Under the pieces are notes generated by a model. It saw nothing but the letters and a program-made list of their open reading frames with translations, ran no database searches and was not told the DNA's origin. Positions 1 through 7,546 of a stretch of DNA of 13,082 nucleotides are shown here, one piece after another. The stretch is taken from NCBI GenBank assembly GCA_902489375.1, contig CABTZP010000028.1:1-13082 (forward strand). Reading direction: 5' to 3'. Within the stretch, counting starts at the first letter, position 1, and every line of letters begins with the position of its first letter. This DNA is from an uncultured Tissierellia bacterium (GTDB taxonomy: Bacteria > Bacillota > Clostridia > Tissierellales > Peptoniphilaceae). The position numbers and the translations under genes were made by a program.

Positions 1-107
1 ACGGTCACTTTTCCTCGATGGGTCAGGGCCATTCCATTTCGGGCGACCCTTGTTGGCAAAACGCAATCGGCCATGTCAATGCCGGCTTCTACGGATTCAA
101 AAAGGTA
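1..107 (-). CDS. tgt: Queuine tRNA-ribosyltransferase, internal fragment (inverted)
   Basis: Read on the minus strand, these bases encode an uninterrupted piece of tRNA-guanine transglycosylase, the enzyme that exchanges guanine-34 for the queuosine precursor preQ1 in Asp/Asn/His/Tyr tRNAs. The segment contains GIDMADCVLPTRVARNG, which matches the family signature GIDMFDCVxPTRxARNG including the nucleophilic Asp (the D of ADC). The usual Phe before it is Ala here. This is roughly residues 245-280 of a protein of about 370. The 3' side runs off the window and the 5' side stops at the join with yajC, so there is no start codon. In many bacteria tgt lies just upstream of yajC on the same strand; here it points the opposite way. 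I infer a chimeric or rearranged join, not a functional gene. Family assignment is firm; the exact right border is uncertain by a few bases. Confidence 0.85.
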
Positions 108-110
108 GTC
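99..110. other. Inverted tgt/yajC join point
   Basis: Left of this point the minus strand reads as Tgt; right of it the plus strand reads as YajC. Bases around 102-110 can be read as Lys-Val-Val of YajC on the plus strand and as Asp-Tyr-Leu of Tgt on the minus strand. The two sources therefore may share a short microhomology here, and the exact breakpoint cannot be fixed from this sequence. Both coding regions are cut internally at the join, which is what an inversion breakpoint or an amplification/assembly chimera would give. Confidence 0.7.
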
Positions 111-371
111 ACCGCGGGCGGGATCGAAGGTCATATCACTCAGATTTTTGAGGATGCTTATGAAATTGAAAGCGGAAGTACGGGCTCAAGGATCATTATC
201 CTGAAACAGTACATCAACTATGTCATTCATCCAAAAAAAGATGAAAATGGCAATGAAATCGATCCGCATATCGACTCAAAAGGAATTGAATGGAATGATA
301 TGCCTGGTTTCGAGGGGGCCGATGAAAAGGAGGACTTATCTGAAACCAGTCAAGAGGAAAAAGCAGATTAA
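102..371 (+). CDS. yajC: YajC, Sec translocase accessory subunit, 5'-truncated
   Basis: YajC is a small membrane protein that associates with SecDF and the SecYEG translocon. The readable part begins KVVTAGGIEG, which matches the conserved core (GDxVVTxGGIxGxI) that follows the single N-terminal membrane helix. It continues through a short beta-rich domain ending near KQYINYVI. The remaining ~50 residues form a hydrophilic, strongly acidic tail ending in EEKAD. The N-terminal membrane helix and start codon are absent. The same frame stays open upstream to an ATG at 18, but those ~28 extra residues are the antisense of tgt and are not YajC. recJ starts 66 bases downstream with a hairpin between. 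secD and secF, which often follow yajC in Clostridia, are not here. Identification rests on the core motif and its position next to recJ and tgt. Confidence 0.75.
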   Translation, partial: KVVTAGGIEGHITQIFEDAYEIESGSTGSRIIILKQYINYVIHPKKDENGNEIDPHIDSKGIEWNDMPGFEGADEKEDLSETSQEEKAD

Positions 372-386
372 AATTTTAGCTTGGCA

Positions 387-420
387 AAAAGAGATGGATC
401 CATTCCGTCTCTTTTATCTT
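387..420 (+). terminator. Hairpin between yajC and recJ, terminator-like or attenuator
   Basis: Bases 387-398 and 404-415 are complementary over 12 pairs (one is G-T), with a 5-base loop at 399-403. The right arm ends in four Ts and is followed by ATCTT, so the T tract is interrupted. The left arm is preceded by As. The hairpin lies just after the yajC stop and upstream of the chosen recJ start, with no clear promoter after it. It could be a leaky intrinsic terminator or an RNA-processing/attenuation element. The structure is read directly from the sequence; the function is inferred. Confidence 0.5.
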
Positions 421-437
421 TATGGAGAGGAAAAGCT

Positions 438-2225
438 GTGAACCAGTGGTTTATCAAAAATTCTTATCAAAAGGCCATGGCGCTTCAGGAAAAAAGCAAA
501 CTTTCCCTTTTTGACTGTATGCTTCTTGCCAATCGCGGGGTGGAAGAAGCGAAAGAAGCGGAAGATTTTTTATCCCCCCGTTTAGACCAGCTCCATGACC
601 CCTTCTTATTCGAAGATATGGCTTTGATTGTGGATGCGATCTTTGACTGTTTAGACTCTTCCTTTCCCATCCGCATTATCGGGGACTATGATCAGGACGG
701 TGTCGCGGCAACATCGATTTTGGTCTCTGGAATCCGAATCCTGGCAAAAAAAATGGAAAAGGACCCTTATCTGGCAGTTTCCTATGCCATCCCAAACCGA
801 GTTAAGGACGGCTATGGTATCAATAGGAGGCTGGTCGATCAGGCGATCGAAGAAGGGGTTAAGCTGATCATCACTTGTGATAATGGCATTTCCGCCTTTG
901 ATGCCCTTGAATACGCAAAAGAACAGGGAATGGCCGTGATCATTACCGACCATCACCAGTTTGTCATGGAAGAGGGAAAGGAGATCATTCCCCCCTGCGC
1001 TGGACTTTTAAATCCTCATCATACGTCAACCGCCTATCCCTTTCATGACCTGTGCGGAGCGGGCGTAGCTTTTAAAGTCATTCAGGCCCTTTTCCAGGCC
1101 TTTGGTCTGGACGAAAAAGAGCTTATACCCTTTATCGCCTTGGCCTGCCTAGGAACGATTTGCGACCTGGTTCCTCTTAACGGAGAAAATCGTGTTCTCG
1201 TTTATTATGGATTAAAAAGCTTAAATGAAGATCCGCCTGCAGGGATTCAGAAGCTCTTAGCATTTTCATCTTATCATGGCGAAATCAGCAGCTATACTGT
1301 AGGTTTTATGATTGGCCCCTGTATTAACGCATCGGGAAGACTAATGACCGCCAGGCTTGGCGTAGAACTCTTTTTAGAGGATGACCCAGAGCTTATCGAA
1401 ACCTATGCCAGGGAGCTTGTCAAGTTAAATAACGAAAGAAAGGAAATGACAAGGGAAGGGGAAAAAATAGCCCTTCAGCAGATTCAAAATGATCCTCATC
1501 GGGGCCATATCCTGGCACTTTATCTCCCAACTGTTCATGAGAGCCTTTGCGGATTAATTGCCGGCAGGATGAGGGATCTTTTTTATCTTCCTACCCTTAT
1601 ATTTACCGATGCGATGGAAAACGAAGGGGAGGAGCCATTATTAAAAGGATCGGGACGATCCATTGAATCCTATAATATGTTTGAGCAGTTATCTCGCCGA
1701 CGAAAAGAGTATGTTCATTTTGGAGGTCATGCCATGGCCTGCGGGATGACCATTAGAAAAAAAGATTTTGAAAAATTAAAAAGTCTTTGGAATGAAGACG
1801 AAAACTTAACGAAAGAAGATCTCATTCCTAAGATTCTATTGGATGGAAACCTTGGTCTTTCAAAAATCACGGCTGATCGGATGGATACCATCGAAAAGTT
1901 AAAACCCTTTGGGATGAATAATCCCCGTCCTCTTTTTGGAGCGAAAAAGGTTCATGTGCAAAAAATGAGACTAGTCGGTGCGAAAAAAAACGTCCTTCAG
2001 ATCCTGGTAGAAGAAAAGGGCAAAAAGATACAAGGAGTAGTTTTTCAGCCAGAACATCAGCTTCAGCTTTTAGAAGAGTTTTTAGGCAAGGAAAAGCTGG
2101 AACAATTTCTTGAAGGGGCTTTTTTTCCCCTGACCATTGACATCTGCTATAGCCCTGAGTGGAATGAATATCAAGGAAAAAAGAATCTCCAGATTCAAAT
2201 TAAGGATCTTCGTCCGACCAATTAG
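438..2225 (+). CDS. recJ: Single-stranded-DNA-specific 5'-3' exonuclease RecJ
   Basis: RecJ degrades single-stranded DNA 5' to 3' in recombination and repair (RecFOR pathway, mismatch and base-excision repair). The 595-residue product carries the DHH phosphoesterase motifs in order: DYDQDG (83-88), the Asp of TCDNG (148), DHH (171-173) and the Asp of CLGTICDLVP (243). A nucleic-acid-binding DHHA1 region follows, with GGHAMACG at 449-456, then a C-terminal OB-like region. Length fits the family (about 560-600 or more). I chose the GTG at 438: GGAGAGG lies seven bases upstream and the protein then begins with NQWFIKN, the typical RecJ opening (xxWxIK). The frame is open to a TTG at 381, but that would put the strong 387-415 hairpin inside the gene. 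Position between yajC and rel is common in Clostridia. No catalytic residue appears missing. Confidence 0.95.
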   Translation: MNQWFIKNSYQKAMALQEKSKLSLFDCMLLANRGVEEAKEAEDFLSPRLDQLHDPFLFEDMALIVDAIFDCLDSSFPIRIIGDYDQDGVAATSILVSGIRILAKKMEKDPYLAVSYAIPNRVKDGYGINRRLVDQAIEEGVKLIITCDNGISAFDALEYAKEQGMAVIITDHHQFVMEEGKEIIPPCAGLLNPHHTSTAYPFHDLCGAGVAFKVIQALFQAFGLDEKELIPFIALACLGTICDLVPLNGENRVLVYYGLKSLNEDPPAGIQKLLAFSSYHGEISSYTVGFMIGPCINASGRLMTARLGVELFLEDDPELIETYARELVKLNNERKEMTREGEKIALQQIQNDPHRGHILALYLPTVHESLCGLIAGRMRDLFYLPTLIFTDAMENEGEEPLLKGSGRSIESYNMFEQLSRRRKEYVHFGGHAMACGMTIRKKDFEKLKSLWNEDENLTKEDLIPKILLDGNLGLSKITADRMDTIEKLKPFGMNNPRPLFGAKKVHVQKMRLVGAKKNVLQILVEEKGKKIQGVVFQPEHQLQLLEEFLGKEKLEQFLEGAFFPLTIDICYSPEWNEYQGKKNLQIQIKDLRPTN

Positions 2226-2252
2226 AAAAGCCCATGGTCGAGTATTTAACTA

Positions 2253-2261
2253 TGATATAAT
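2253..2261 (+). promoter_or_regulatory. Extended -10 promoter upstream of rel
   Basis: The sequence TGATATAAT is a perfect extended -10 element (TGn followed by TATAAT at 2256-2261) in an AT-rich gap between recJ and rel. No good -35 box is seen 16-18 bases upstream (the best is a weak match within 2233-2240), as is usual for extended -10 promoters. Transcription would start near 2268 and give a leader of about 35 bases before the rel ribosome site. This would give rel its own housekeeping-sigma promoter inside the larger gene string. It is a prediction from motif only. Confidence 0.55.
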
Positions 2262-2303
2262 TAAAAAATATATTTTAGTATGGCGTATGGAAAGGAGGAA
2301 ATG

Positions 2304-4475
2304 ATGGATATTAATGCCCTGATCAGGGAAGTCAAGTCTTATAATCCAGATACCGATGAGGCGTTAATCCGCCGGGCCTATGCCTATGCCGCAGAAAAAC
2401 ATGATGGGCAAAAAAGAAATTCAGGCGAGCCCTACATCATTCACCCTCTCAATACCGCATATATTTTAGCTCAGCTGAAAATGGACGACGCGACCATTTG
2501 CGCTGGATTGGCTCACGATGTGTTAGAAGATACGCCGGTGACAAAAGAAGAGATGGAAAAAGAATTTGGAAAAGAAATCACCGACATTGTTGATGGCGTG
2601 ACCAAGCTTAAAAAGATTGAGACGAAATCTAAATTCGAAAATCAGGCCGACAATTACCGAAAGATGGTCGTGGCCATGGCGAATGATATTCGAGTCATTA
2701 TTGTAAAACTCGCTGATCGCCTCCATAACCTCCGGACCCTTGACTATAAAACACCGGAAAAGCAAGTCGAAAAAGCGCGCGAAACCATTGAAATTTACGT
2801 GCCGATTGCGGACCGGCTAGGCATTGCCGCCCTAAAAGCGGAATTGGAAGATCTGTGCCTAAAATATTTAGAGCCGGAAGCATATTATGGGATCGCAGAG
2901 CTGCTTAATAAAAATATCGAGGAAAGAAAAGAAGATATTCATCGGATTGAAGAGATCCTGGCCAAAAGGCTTAATCTTCTATCGATTCACTACACGATCA
3001 CCGGACGGCCCAAGTCCATCTATTCGATTTATAAAAAGATGTATCTTCAGGATAAAACCTTTGATCAGATCTTTGACGTGATGGGCATTCGTGTTTTAGT
3101 CGATTCGGTTTCAGACTGTTACAGCGTCTTGGGCATTGTTCATACCCTTTGGAAACCGATTCCCAAGCGATTTAAAGACTATATCGCGGTTCCTAAGCCC
3201 AATATGTATCAATCCCTGCAGACCACTGTGATCGGAGATCGGGGAGAGACCTTTGAAGTTCAAATTCGGACCTGGGAAATGCACAAAACGGCTGAATATG
3301 GAATCGCCGCCCACTGGCAATATAAAGAAGATAAGAAAAAACAGGATAAATTTGATCAAAAGCTTACCTGGGTTCGTCAGCTGATGGAGTGGCAAAAAAC
3401 AGCAACCGATTCGAAGGAATTTTTGGATACTTTAAAGGGGGATTATTTCTCGGACGAGGTCTATGTCTTTTCTCCTAAAGGAGATGTTGTCGAGCTTCCA
3501 GCCGGATCAACACCCATTGATTTCGCCTACCATGTCCACACTGATGTTGGCAATAAGTGCGTTGGCGCCAAAATTGACGGTCGGCTGGTCCCTTTAAGCA
3601 CCAAGCTTCAAAACGGGAATATCGTAGAGGTCTTAACCTCTCAAAATTCGGTTGGCCCATCCAGAGATTGGTTAGATTTTGTTCAGTCTTCTTCTGTAAA
3701 AACAAAAATCAGGCAATTTTTTAAACACGCGGATCGGGAAGAAAATATTTTATTGGGCAAGGAAATGCTCATTCAAAATCTTAACAAAGATAATTTTAAG
3801 CCCAACGAATTGATGACCGAAGAGGCCATCCAGGAAGTTGCTGAAAAAATGCACTTTTCCTCCGCAGATGACCTTTATGCCGCAGTAGGCTTCGGCTCTA
3901 AGTCCGTTTCTTCCATTAATACGAAGCTTAAAGAAATTTACCGGAATAAGCAAACGGCAGAGCGGATTTCTCATGACTTTCAACCGGAAAATTTTAAGGA
4001 AAATCCCTTTCCCATTCAAGACGGGGACACGAAAGTTCGAGTGAAAGATACAAACCTTATGAACCTCCAGTTCAAATTCGCCCAGTGCTGCTCGCCTGTT
4101 CCCGGAGATGAAATTGTCGGCTATATCACGAGGGGCCATGGCATTTCCGTTCACCGGAAAGACTGTGTCAATATGATTAATGTCAGGGATAAAGAGCGAC
4201 TGATTTCTGTAGAGTGGAATAAGACAAAAGATGCGAAATTTTATGCAGCGGTAAAGATTGAAGCCTTGAATCGAACGGGATATTTAGCGGATCTTGCTCA
4301 GCTTATTTCCAAAATGGGCATCAATATGATTGGCGTCGACGCGAAGCCGACTCGAGATCAGCTTGCCCATATCAAGCTGACGGTTGAAATTCAAGATCTT
4401 AATGAGGTGGAGGAACTGATGAAAAAAATTCGTTCCATGGACAACACCCTTTCCGTTTACCGATTAAAAATGTAA
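2304..4475 (+). CDS. relA: Bifunctional (p)ppGpp synthetase/hydrolase, RelA/SpoT family
   Basis: This long-form Rel protein (723 residues) makes and degrades the alarmone (p)ppGpp. Domains in order: an HD hydrolase domain with His47, HDxxED at 71-76 and ADRLHN at 137-142, all intact; a synthetase domain with GRPKSIYSIYKKM from about 234, RFKD at 289-292 and the catalytic Glu of EVQIR at 318; then TGS, a Cys-containing zinc-finger-like domain (AQCCSPVPGD, later HRKDC) and a C-terminal ACT domain. RFKD is the RxKD form typical of bifunctional enzymes; monofunctional RelA has ExDD. One oddity is Gln306 in MYQSLQTTV, where the family almost always has His. Start choice: GGAGG at 2294-2298 sits five bases before the ATG at 2304. 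The overlapping ATG at 2301 is possible; an in-frame GTA/ATG region farther up has no ribosome site. It probably has its own promoter at 2253-2261. Confidence 0.95.
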   Translation: MDINALIREVKSYNPDTDEALIRRAYAYAAEKHDGQKRNSGEPYIIHPLNTAYILAQLKMDDATICAGLAHDVLEDTPVTKEEMEKEFGKEITDIVDGVTKLKKIETKSKFENQADNYRKMVVAMANDIRVIIVKLADRLHNLRTLDYKTPEKQVEKARETIEIYVPIADRLGIAALKAELEDLCLKYLEPEAYYGIAELLNKNIEERKEDIHRIEEILAKRLNLLSIHYTITGRPKSIYSIYKKMYLQDKTFDQIFDVMGIRVLVDSVSDCYSVLGIVHTLWKPIPKRFKDYIAVPKPNMYQSLQTTVIGDRGETFEVQIRTWEMHKTAEYGIAAHWQYKEDKKKQDKFDQKLTWVRQLMEWQKTATDSKEFLDTLKGDYFSDEVYVFSPKGDVVELPAGSTPIDFAYHVHTDVGNKCVGAKIDGRLVPLSTKLQNGNIVEVLTSQNSVGPSRDWLDFVQSSSVKTKIRQFFKHADREENILLGKEMLIQNLNKDNFKPNELMTEEAIQEVAEKMHFSSADDLYAAVGFGSKSVSSINTKLKEIYRNKQTAERISHDFQPENFKENPFPIQDGDTKVRVKDTNLMNLQFKFAQCCSPVPGDEIVGYITRGHGISVHRKDCVNMINVRDKERLISVEWNKTKDAKFYAAVKIEALNRTGYLADLAQLISKMGINMIGVDAKPTRDQLAHIKLTVEIQDLNEVEELMKKIRSMDNTLSVYRLKM

Positions 4476-4522
4476 AGTGATGATCATGTTGGGGGTCTTT
4501 GCCCTGATTGGGAGGTAATCAT

Positions 4523-5158
4523 TTGAAAAATATTATCGTTGAAAAAGACAGCTCGCCAGGAATGGGAGAAAACACGATCCTTGTCGCCGATCTTGACCGG
4601 AAACAGGGGGTTTTGATTGATCCGGGCATGAAAAGCCCGTTCTTAGAAAAGTTAATTCAGGAAAAGGTACTCAACATTGAGGCAATTTGCCTTACCCATG
4701 GCCATTATGATCATATGTTGGCCTTGCCCTACTATCGAGATCGATATCAGGCGAAGGTTTACGCCCATGAAAAAGAAAAGGAAATTATTCAAAACGCCTC
4801 GTACAATGGGTCATTATCGATGAGCGGAAAGCCCTTAACCTTTGATGCGGATACCTATTTTAAAGATCAGGATCAGATTACACCCCTGGGTTTGAAAGTG
4901 TATCATACGCCCGGTCATACCAGTGGCTCCTCCTGTTTTGAATGGGAAGATTATCTTTTTGCCGGGGATACGCTGTTTTACGAATCCTGCGGAAGATGGG
5001 ATCTCCCCACGGGAAATGGCAGAGACATGGCTAGTTCACTAAAGAAACTCTTTCAAATTCAGGGAGACCGAATTGTCGAATGCGGACACGGCCCAGCAAC
5101 CAGTCTGGATCATGAAAGAAAATATAATCCAATGCTGGATTATTTGTCCTTTGAGTAA
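4523..5158 (+). CDS. MBL-fold metallo-hydrolase, GloB/hydroxyacylglutathione-hydrolase-like
   Basis: This is a metallo-beta-lactamase-fold hydrolase of the glyoxalase-II-like (YcbL/GloB) group, 211 residues, cytoplasmic. The metal-binding set is complete: THGHYDH (58-64), the His of PGHTSGS (132), the Asp of FAGDTLF (149) and the His of ECGHGPAT (189). The short length without the long C-terminal substrate domain of classical glyoxalase II points to the small bacterial subgroup. Its natural substrate is generally uncertain; thioester hydrolysis is the usual assumption. I chose the TTG at 4523 because GGAGGT at 4511-4516 lies six bases upstream; an earlier in-frame TTG at 4508 has no such site. 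It follows rel by 47 bases, where dtd often lies in related genomes, and precedes aspS. The family is certain; the exact reaction is not. Confidence 0.88.
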   Translation: MKNIIVEKDSSPGMGENTILVADLDRKQGVLIDPGMKSPFLEKLIQEKVLNIEAICLTHGHYDHMLALPYYRDRYQAKVYAHEKEKEIIQNASYNGSLSMSGKPLTFDADTYFKDQDQITPLGLKVYHTPGHTSGSSCFEWEDYLFAGDTLFYESCGRWDLPTGNGRDMASSLKKLFQIQGDRIVECGHGPATSLDHERKYNPMLDYLSFE

Positions 5159-5214
5159 AAGCTCTGGAAAAAAAGCGGAGATTCTAAAAAGACGACGCGC
5201 AAAAGGAGAAAGAA

Positions 5215-6999
5215 ATGGAAACAATTCAGGGATTACACCGTACCAACTACTGTGGCCAGCTTAGAGCAAAGAACATAGGAGAAGAAGTCACCCTAATGGG
5301 CTGGGCGCAAACGACAAGAGATTTAGGCTCGCTTTGCTTTATTGATATTAGGGATCGAACGGGCATCAGCCAACTGGTTTTTGACAAAGAAAAAAGCGCG
5401 GACCTCTATGAAAAAGCGAAGACCATCAAACAGGAATATGTCATTGCCGCAGTGGGAAAAGTTGAAAAGCGCTCTTCAGAAAATCCAGACCTTCCCACAG
5501 GGGAAGTGGAAGTGCTTTGCCAGGAACTTCGCCTCCTTTCGCAATCACAAACTCCTCCGATCTACATTAAGGATGACGACAATGCAAAAGAAGAAATTCG
5601 TTTAAAATATCGGTACTTAGACCTTCGAAAATCAAAATTGCAGGAAATGTTGTCAGCGCGCGCTGAAATTACCCGACTTTTCCGAAATTTTCTCCACCAG
5701 GAAGGGTTTATTGAAGTGGAAACGCCCTTTTTAGGCAAGCCAACCCCGGAAGGCGCAAGGGATTATTTGGTGCCATCGAGAATGAACCCTGGCCATTTTT
5801 ATGCCCTTCCGCAAAGTCCCCAGCTGATGAAGCAGCTTTTAATGATTGGCGGGACGGATCGCTATTATCAGGTTGCCCGTTGTTTCCGTGATGAGGACCT
5901 TCGGGCGAACCGTCAGCCGGAATTCACCCAGGTTGACCTCGAAATGTCCTTTGTCACCATGGATGACGTGATGGATGTCAATGAGCGTTTAATGGTTTAT
6001 GTCTTTAAGGAATTTTTGGGCGTTGATTTACAAAGGCCCTTTCCTCGAATGACCTATAAAGATGCGATGGAAAATTATGGAACCGATAAGCCGGATCTTC
6101 GTTACGGTTTCCAAATTAAAAATGTGGACGATCTGGGAAAATCAATGGACTTTCCTCTTTTCACAGACGGTCTTAAAGAAGGAAAATCCATCTACGCCAT
6201 TAATTTTAATGGCCTTTCTTCCGCCTATACCCGTAAAGGACTAGATAAGCTGACCACCTATGCCAAGGGGATTGGAGCCAGTAATTTGTTATGGGCCCGT
6301 AAAGAGGATGGGGAGATAAAAAGCTCCTTTAATAAATATTTAAACGCTGAAACAGAAAAAAAGCTCCATGACCTCCTTGATCTTCAGGATGGGGATCTTG
6401 CCCTGATTATGGTTGAAGAGAAAGCCAAGGCTTTGGAATTGATGGGGCTTTTGCGGGTCTATGTTGCCTCGGAGAACCTGACTTTTGATCCCAAGGATTT
6501 TAAAGTCACCTGGATTGTCGATTTTCCCATGTTTACCTGGTCTGAAGAAGAAGGACGCTTTGTCGCTGAGCACCATCCCTTCACCATGCCTTTGGAAGAA
6601 GACCTTGCCCTCCTTGCCACGGAGCCGGAAAAAGTCAGGGCTCAGGCCTACGATATCGTGATTAACGGGGATGAACGAGGCGGTGGATCCATTCGTATTC
6701 ATGATCCCAAGCTTCAGCATCAGATCTTTGAACTCTTAAAGCTGACTCCGGAAGATATTTCCAATCGTTTCGGTTTCTTCCTGGAAGCCCTGAAATACGG
6801 CGCCCCTCCACACGGGGGGATCGCTTATGGCCTGGATCGGTTTATTATGATGCTGATCAATCGGACCTCAATCAAGGATGTGATCGCTTTTCCGAAGACA
6901 CAAATGGCTTCCGACCTGATGATGGAGGCGCCGACGACGGTAACAAAAGCACAGCTCGATGAGCTTCATCTCAACATTTTGGGTATAAAAAAAGAGTAG
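5215..6999 (+). CDS. aspS: Aspartate--tRNA ligase
   Basis: This class II aminoacyl-tRNA synthetase charges tRNA-Asp. The 594-residue length is typical for the bacterial type. Visible parts: an N-terminal OB-fold anticodon-binding domain (about 1-110), motif 2 around 213-241 (GTDRYYQVARCFRDEDLR, then QPEFTQVD), the bacterial GAD insertion domain (about 285-420), and motif 3 GGIAYGLDR at 534-542, followed by AFPKTQMASDLM. The OB-fold carries RDLGS at 35-39. From published comparisons, Leu at this point is seen in discriminating AspRS such as the E. coli enzyme, while the non-discriminating P. aeruginosa enzyme has His. I therefore infer that this one is probably Asp-specific. The ATG at 5215 has AAGGAG six bases upstream. 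hisS, a frequent partner just before aspS, is absent. No T-box leader fits in the 56-base gap before it. Confidence 0.97.
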   Translation: METIQGLHRTNYCGQLRAKNIGEEVTLMGWAQTTRDLGSLCFIDIRDRTGISQLVFDKEKSADLYEKAKTIKQEYVIAAVGKVEKRSSENPDLPTGEVEVLCQELRLLSQSQTPPIYIKDDDNAKEEIRLKYRYLDLRKSKLQEMLSARAEITRLFRNFLHQEGFIEVETPFLGKPTPEGARDYLVPSRMNPGHFYALPQSPQLMKQLLMIGGTDRYYQVARCFRDEDLRANRQPEFTQVDLEMSFVTMDDVMDVNERLMVYVFKEFLGVDLQRPFPRMTYKDAMENYGTDKPDLRYGFQIKNVDDLGKSMDFPLFTDGLKEGKSIYAINFNGLSSAYTRKGLDKLTTYAKGIGASNLLWARKEDGEIKSSFNKYLNAETEKKLHDLLDLQDGDLALIMVEEKAKALELMGLLRVYVASENLTFDPKDFKVTWIVDFPMFTWSEEEGRFVAEHHPFTMPLEEDLALLATEPEKVRAQAYDIVINGDERGGGSIRIHDPKLQHQIFELLKLTPEDISNRFGFFLEALKYGAPPHGGIAYGLDRFIMMLINRTSIKDVIAFPKTQMASDLMMEAPTTVTKAQLDELHLNILGIKKE

Positions 7000-7078
7000 A
7001 GAATACCCTTTTTCTTGATTGAGGAGGAATTTGTTCTGCTTAATCAGGAAAGATGTTTCGTTAGGAAAGGGAAACAGG

Positions 7079-7546
7079 ATGATACGAAGAGCCTTTGTAA
7101 TTGAAAATGATAAAAATCGAAGCCACGTTCTGGTCTATCGTTCAGAAGCCTGTGGTTCTTGTAATGCATGTAATGCCTGCAATGCTAAGCCAACGAGTGA
7201 ATGGGTGGAAAACTCCCTGGGCGCCAAACCTGGAGATGTTGTCCAAATTGAATTTACCTCGAAAAAGTTTTATCAGAGCATTTTTAAGCTTTACATTCTC
7301 CCACTGCTCTTTTTTTTAGTTGGAATGTTTGCTTTTTATTTTTATGAGAAAGCAAGGGGCAGTGTAAACGAACTGCATATGCTTTTAGGGGGCCTTTTTG
7401 GTCTTCTGCTCTCCTTCTTCTATGCGCGCTACTCGGATCATACCAGCGCAGATGATCTTTTGAAAATGGTTGACATTGAAAGCCTTGAGGCCATAAATGC
7501 CAGCTCAAAAATGGATCCAGAGTTGATTGATCCGAGGAGAATGTGA
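7079..7546 (+). CDS. RseC/MucC-like membrane protein with CX2CX2CX2C motif
   Basis: This looks like a member of the RseC/MucC (SoxR-reducing-system) family, small membrane proteins linked to envelope stress signalling in proteobacteria and, through relatives, to Rnf-type redox complexes. The 155-residue product has an N-terminal beta-rich segment (MIRRAFVIEN), four regularly spaced cysteines (25, 28, 31, 34), then two membrane helices at about 68-88 and 99-117 and a polar C-terminus. This arrangement is the family hallmark. The cysteines suggest iron-sulfur or metal binding, but that is inference. I chose the ATG at 7079 because the family starts just before the GxVIE-like strand. A TTG at 7031 with GAGGAGG close upstream is an in-frame alternative adding 16 residues. 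The stop codon overlaps the der start by one base, so the two genes are probably translationally coupled. Its role in Bacillota is not established. Confidence 0.75.
   Translation: MIRRAFVIENDKNRSHVLVYRSEACGSCNACNACNAKPTSEWVENSLGAKPGDVVQIEFTSKKFYQSIFKLYILPLLFFLVGMFAFYFYEKARGSVNELHMLLGGLFGLLLSFFYARYSDHTSADDLLKMVDIESLEAINASSKMDPELIDPRRM
7160..7186 (+). repeat. Three tandem 9-bp repeats encoding Cys-Asn-Ala
   Basis: Three consecutive 9-base units (TGTAATGCA, TGTAATGCC, TGCAATGCT) each encode Cys-Asn-Ala and build the last three cysteines of the CX2CX2CX2C motif in the RseC-like protein. The units differ only at synonymous third positions. This suggests an older duplication kept by selection on the protein, or a slippage-prone tract. 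Confidence 0.85.

Noticed and set aside
18..104. An N-terminal extension of YajC starting at the ATG at 18
   Set aside because: The bases are the antisense of a clear Tgt segment; the plus-strand translation has no membrane helix and resembles no YajC N-terminus.
7013..7060. A hairpin masking the GAGGAGG upstream of the RseC-like gene (TTGATT against AATCAGG)
   Set aside because: The pairing is only about six bases over a long loop, too weak to claim as regulation.
7019..7078. Extending the RseC-like protein to a TTG at 7019 or 7031
   Set aside because: GAGGAGG is only three bases before the 7031 TTG. The family normally starts close to the first beta strand, which fits the ATG at 7079.
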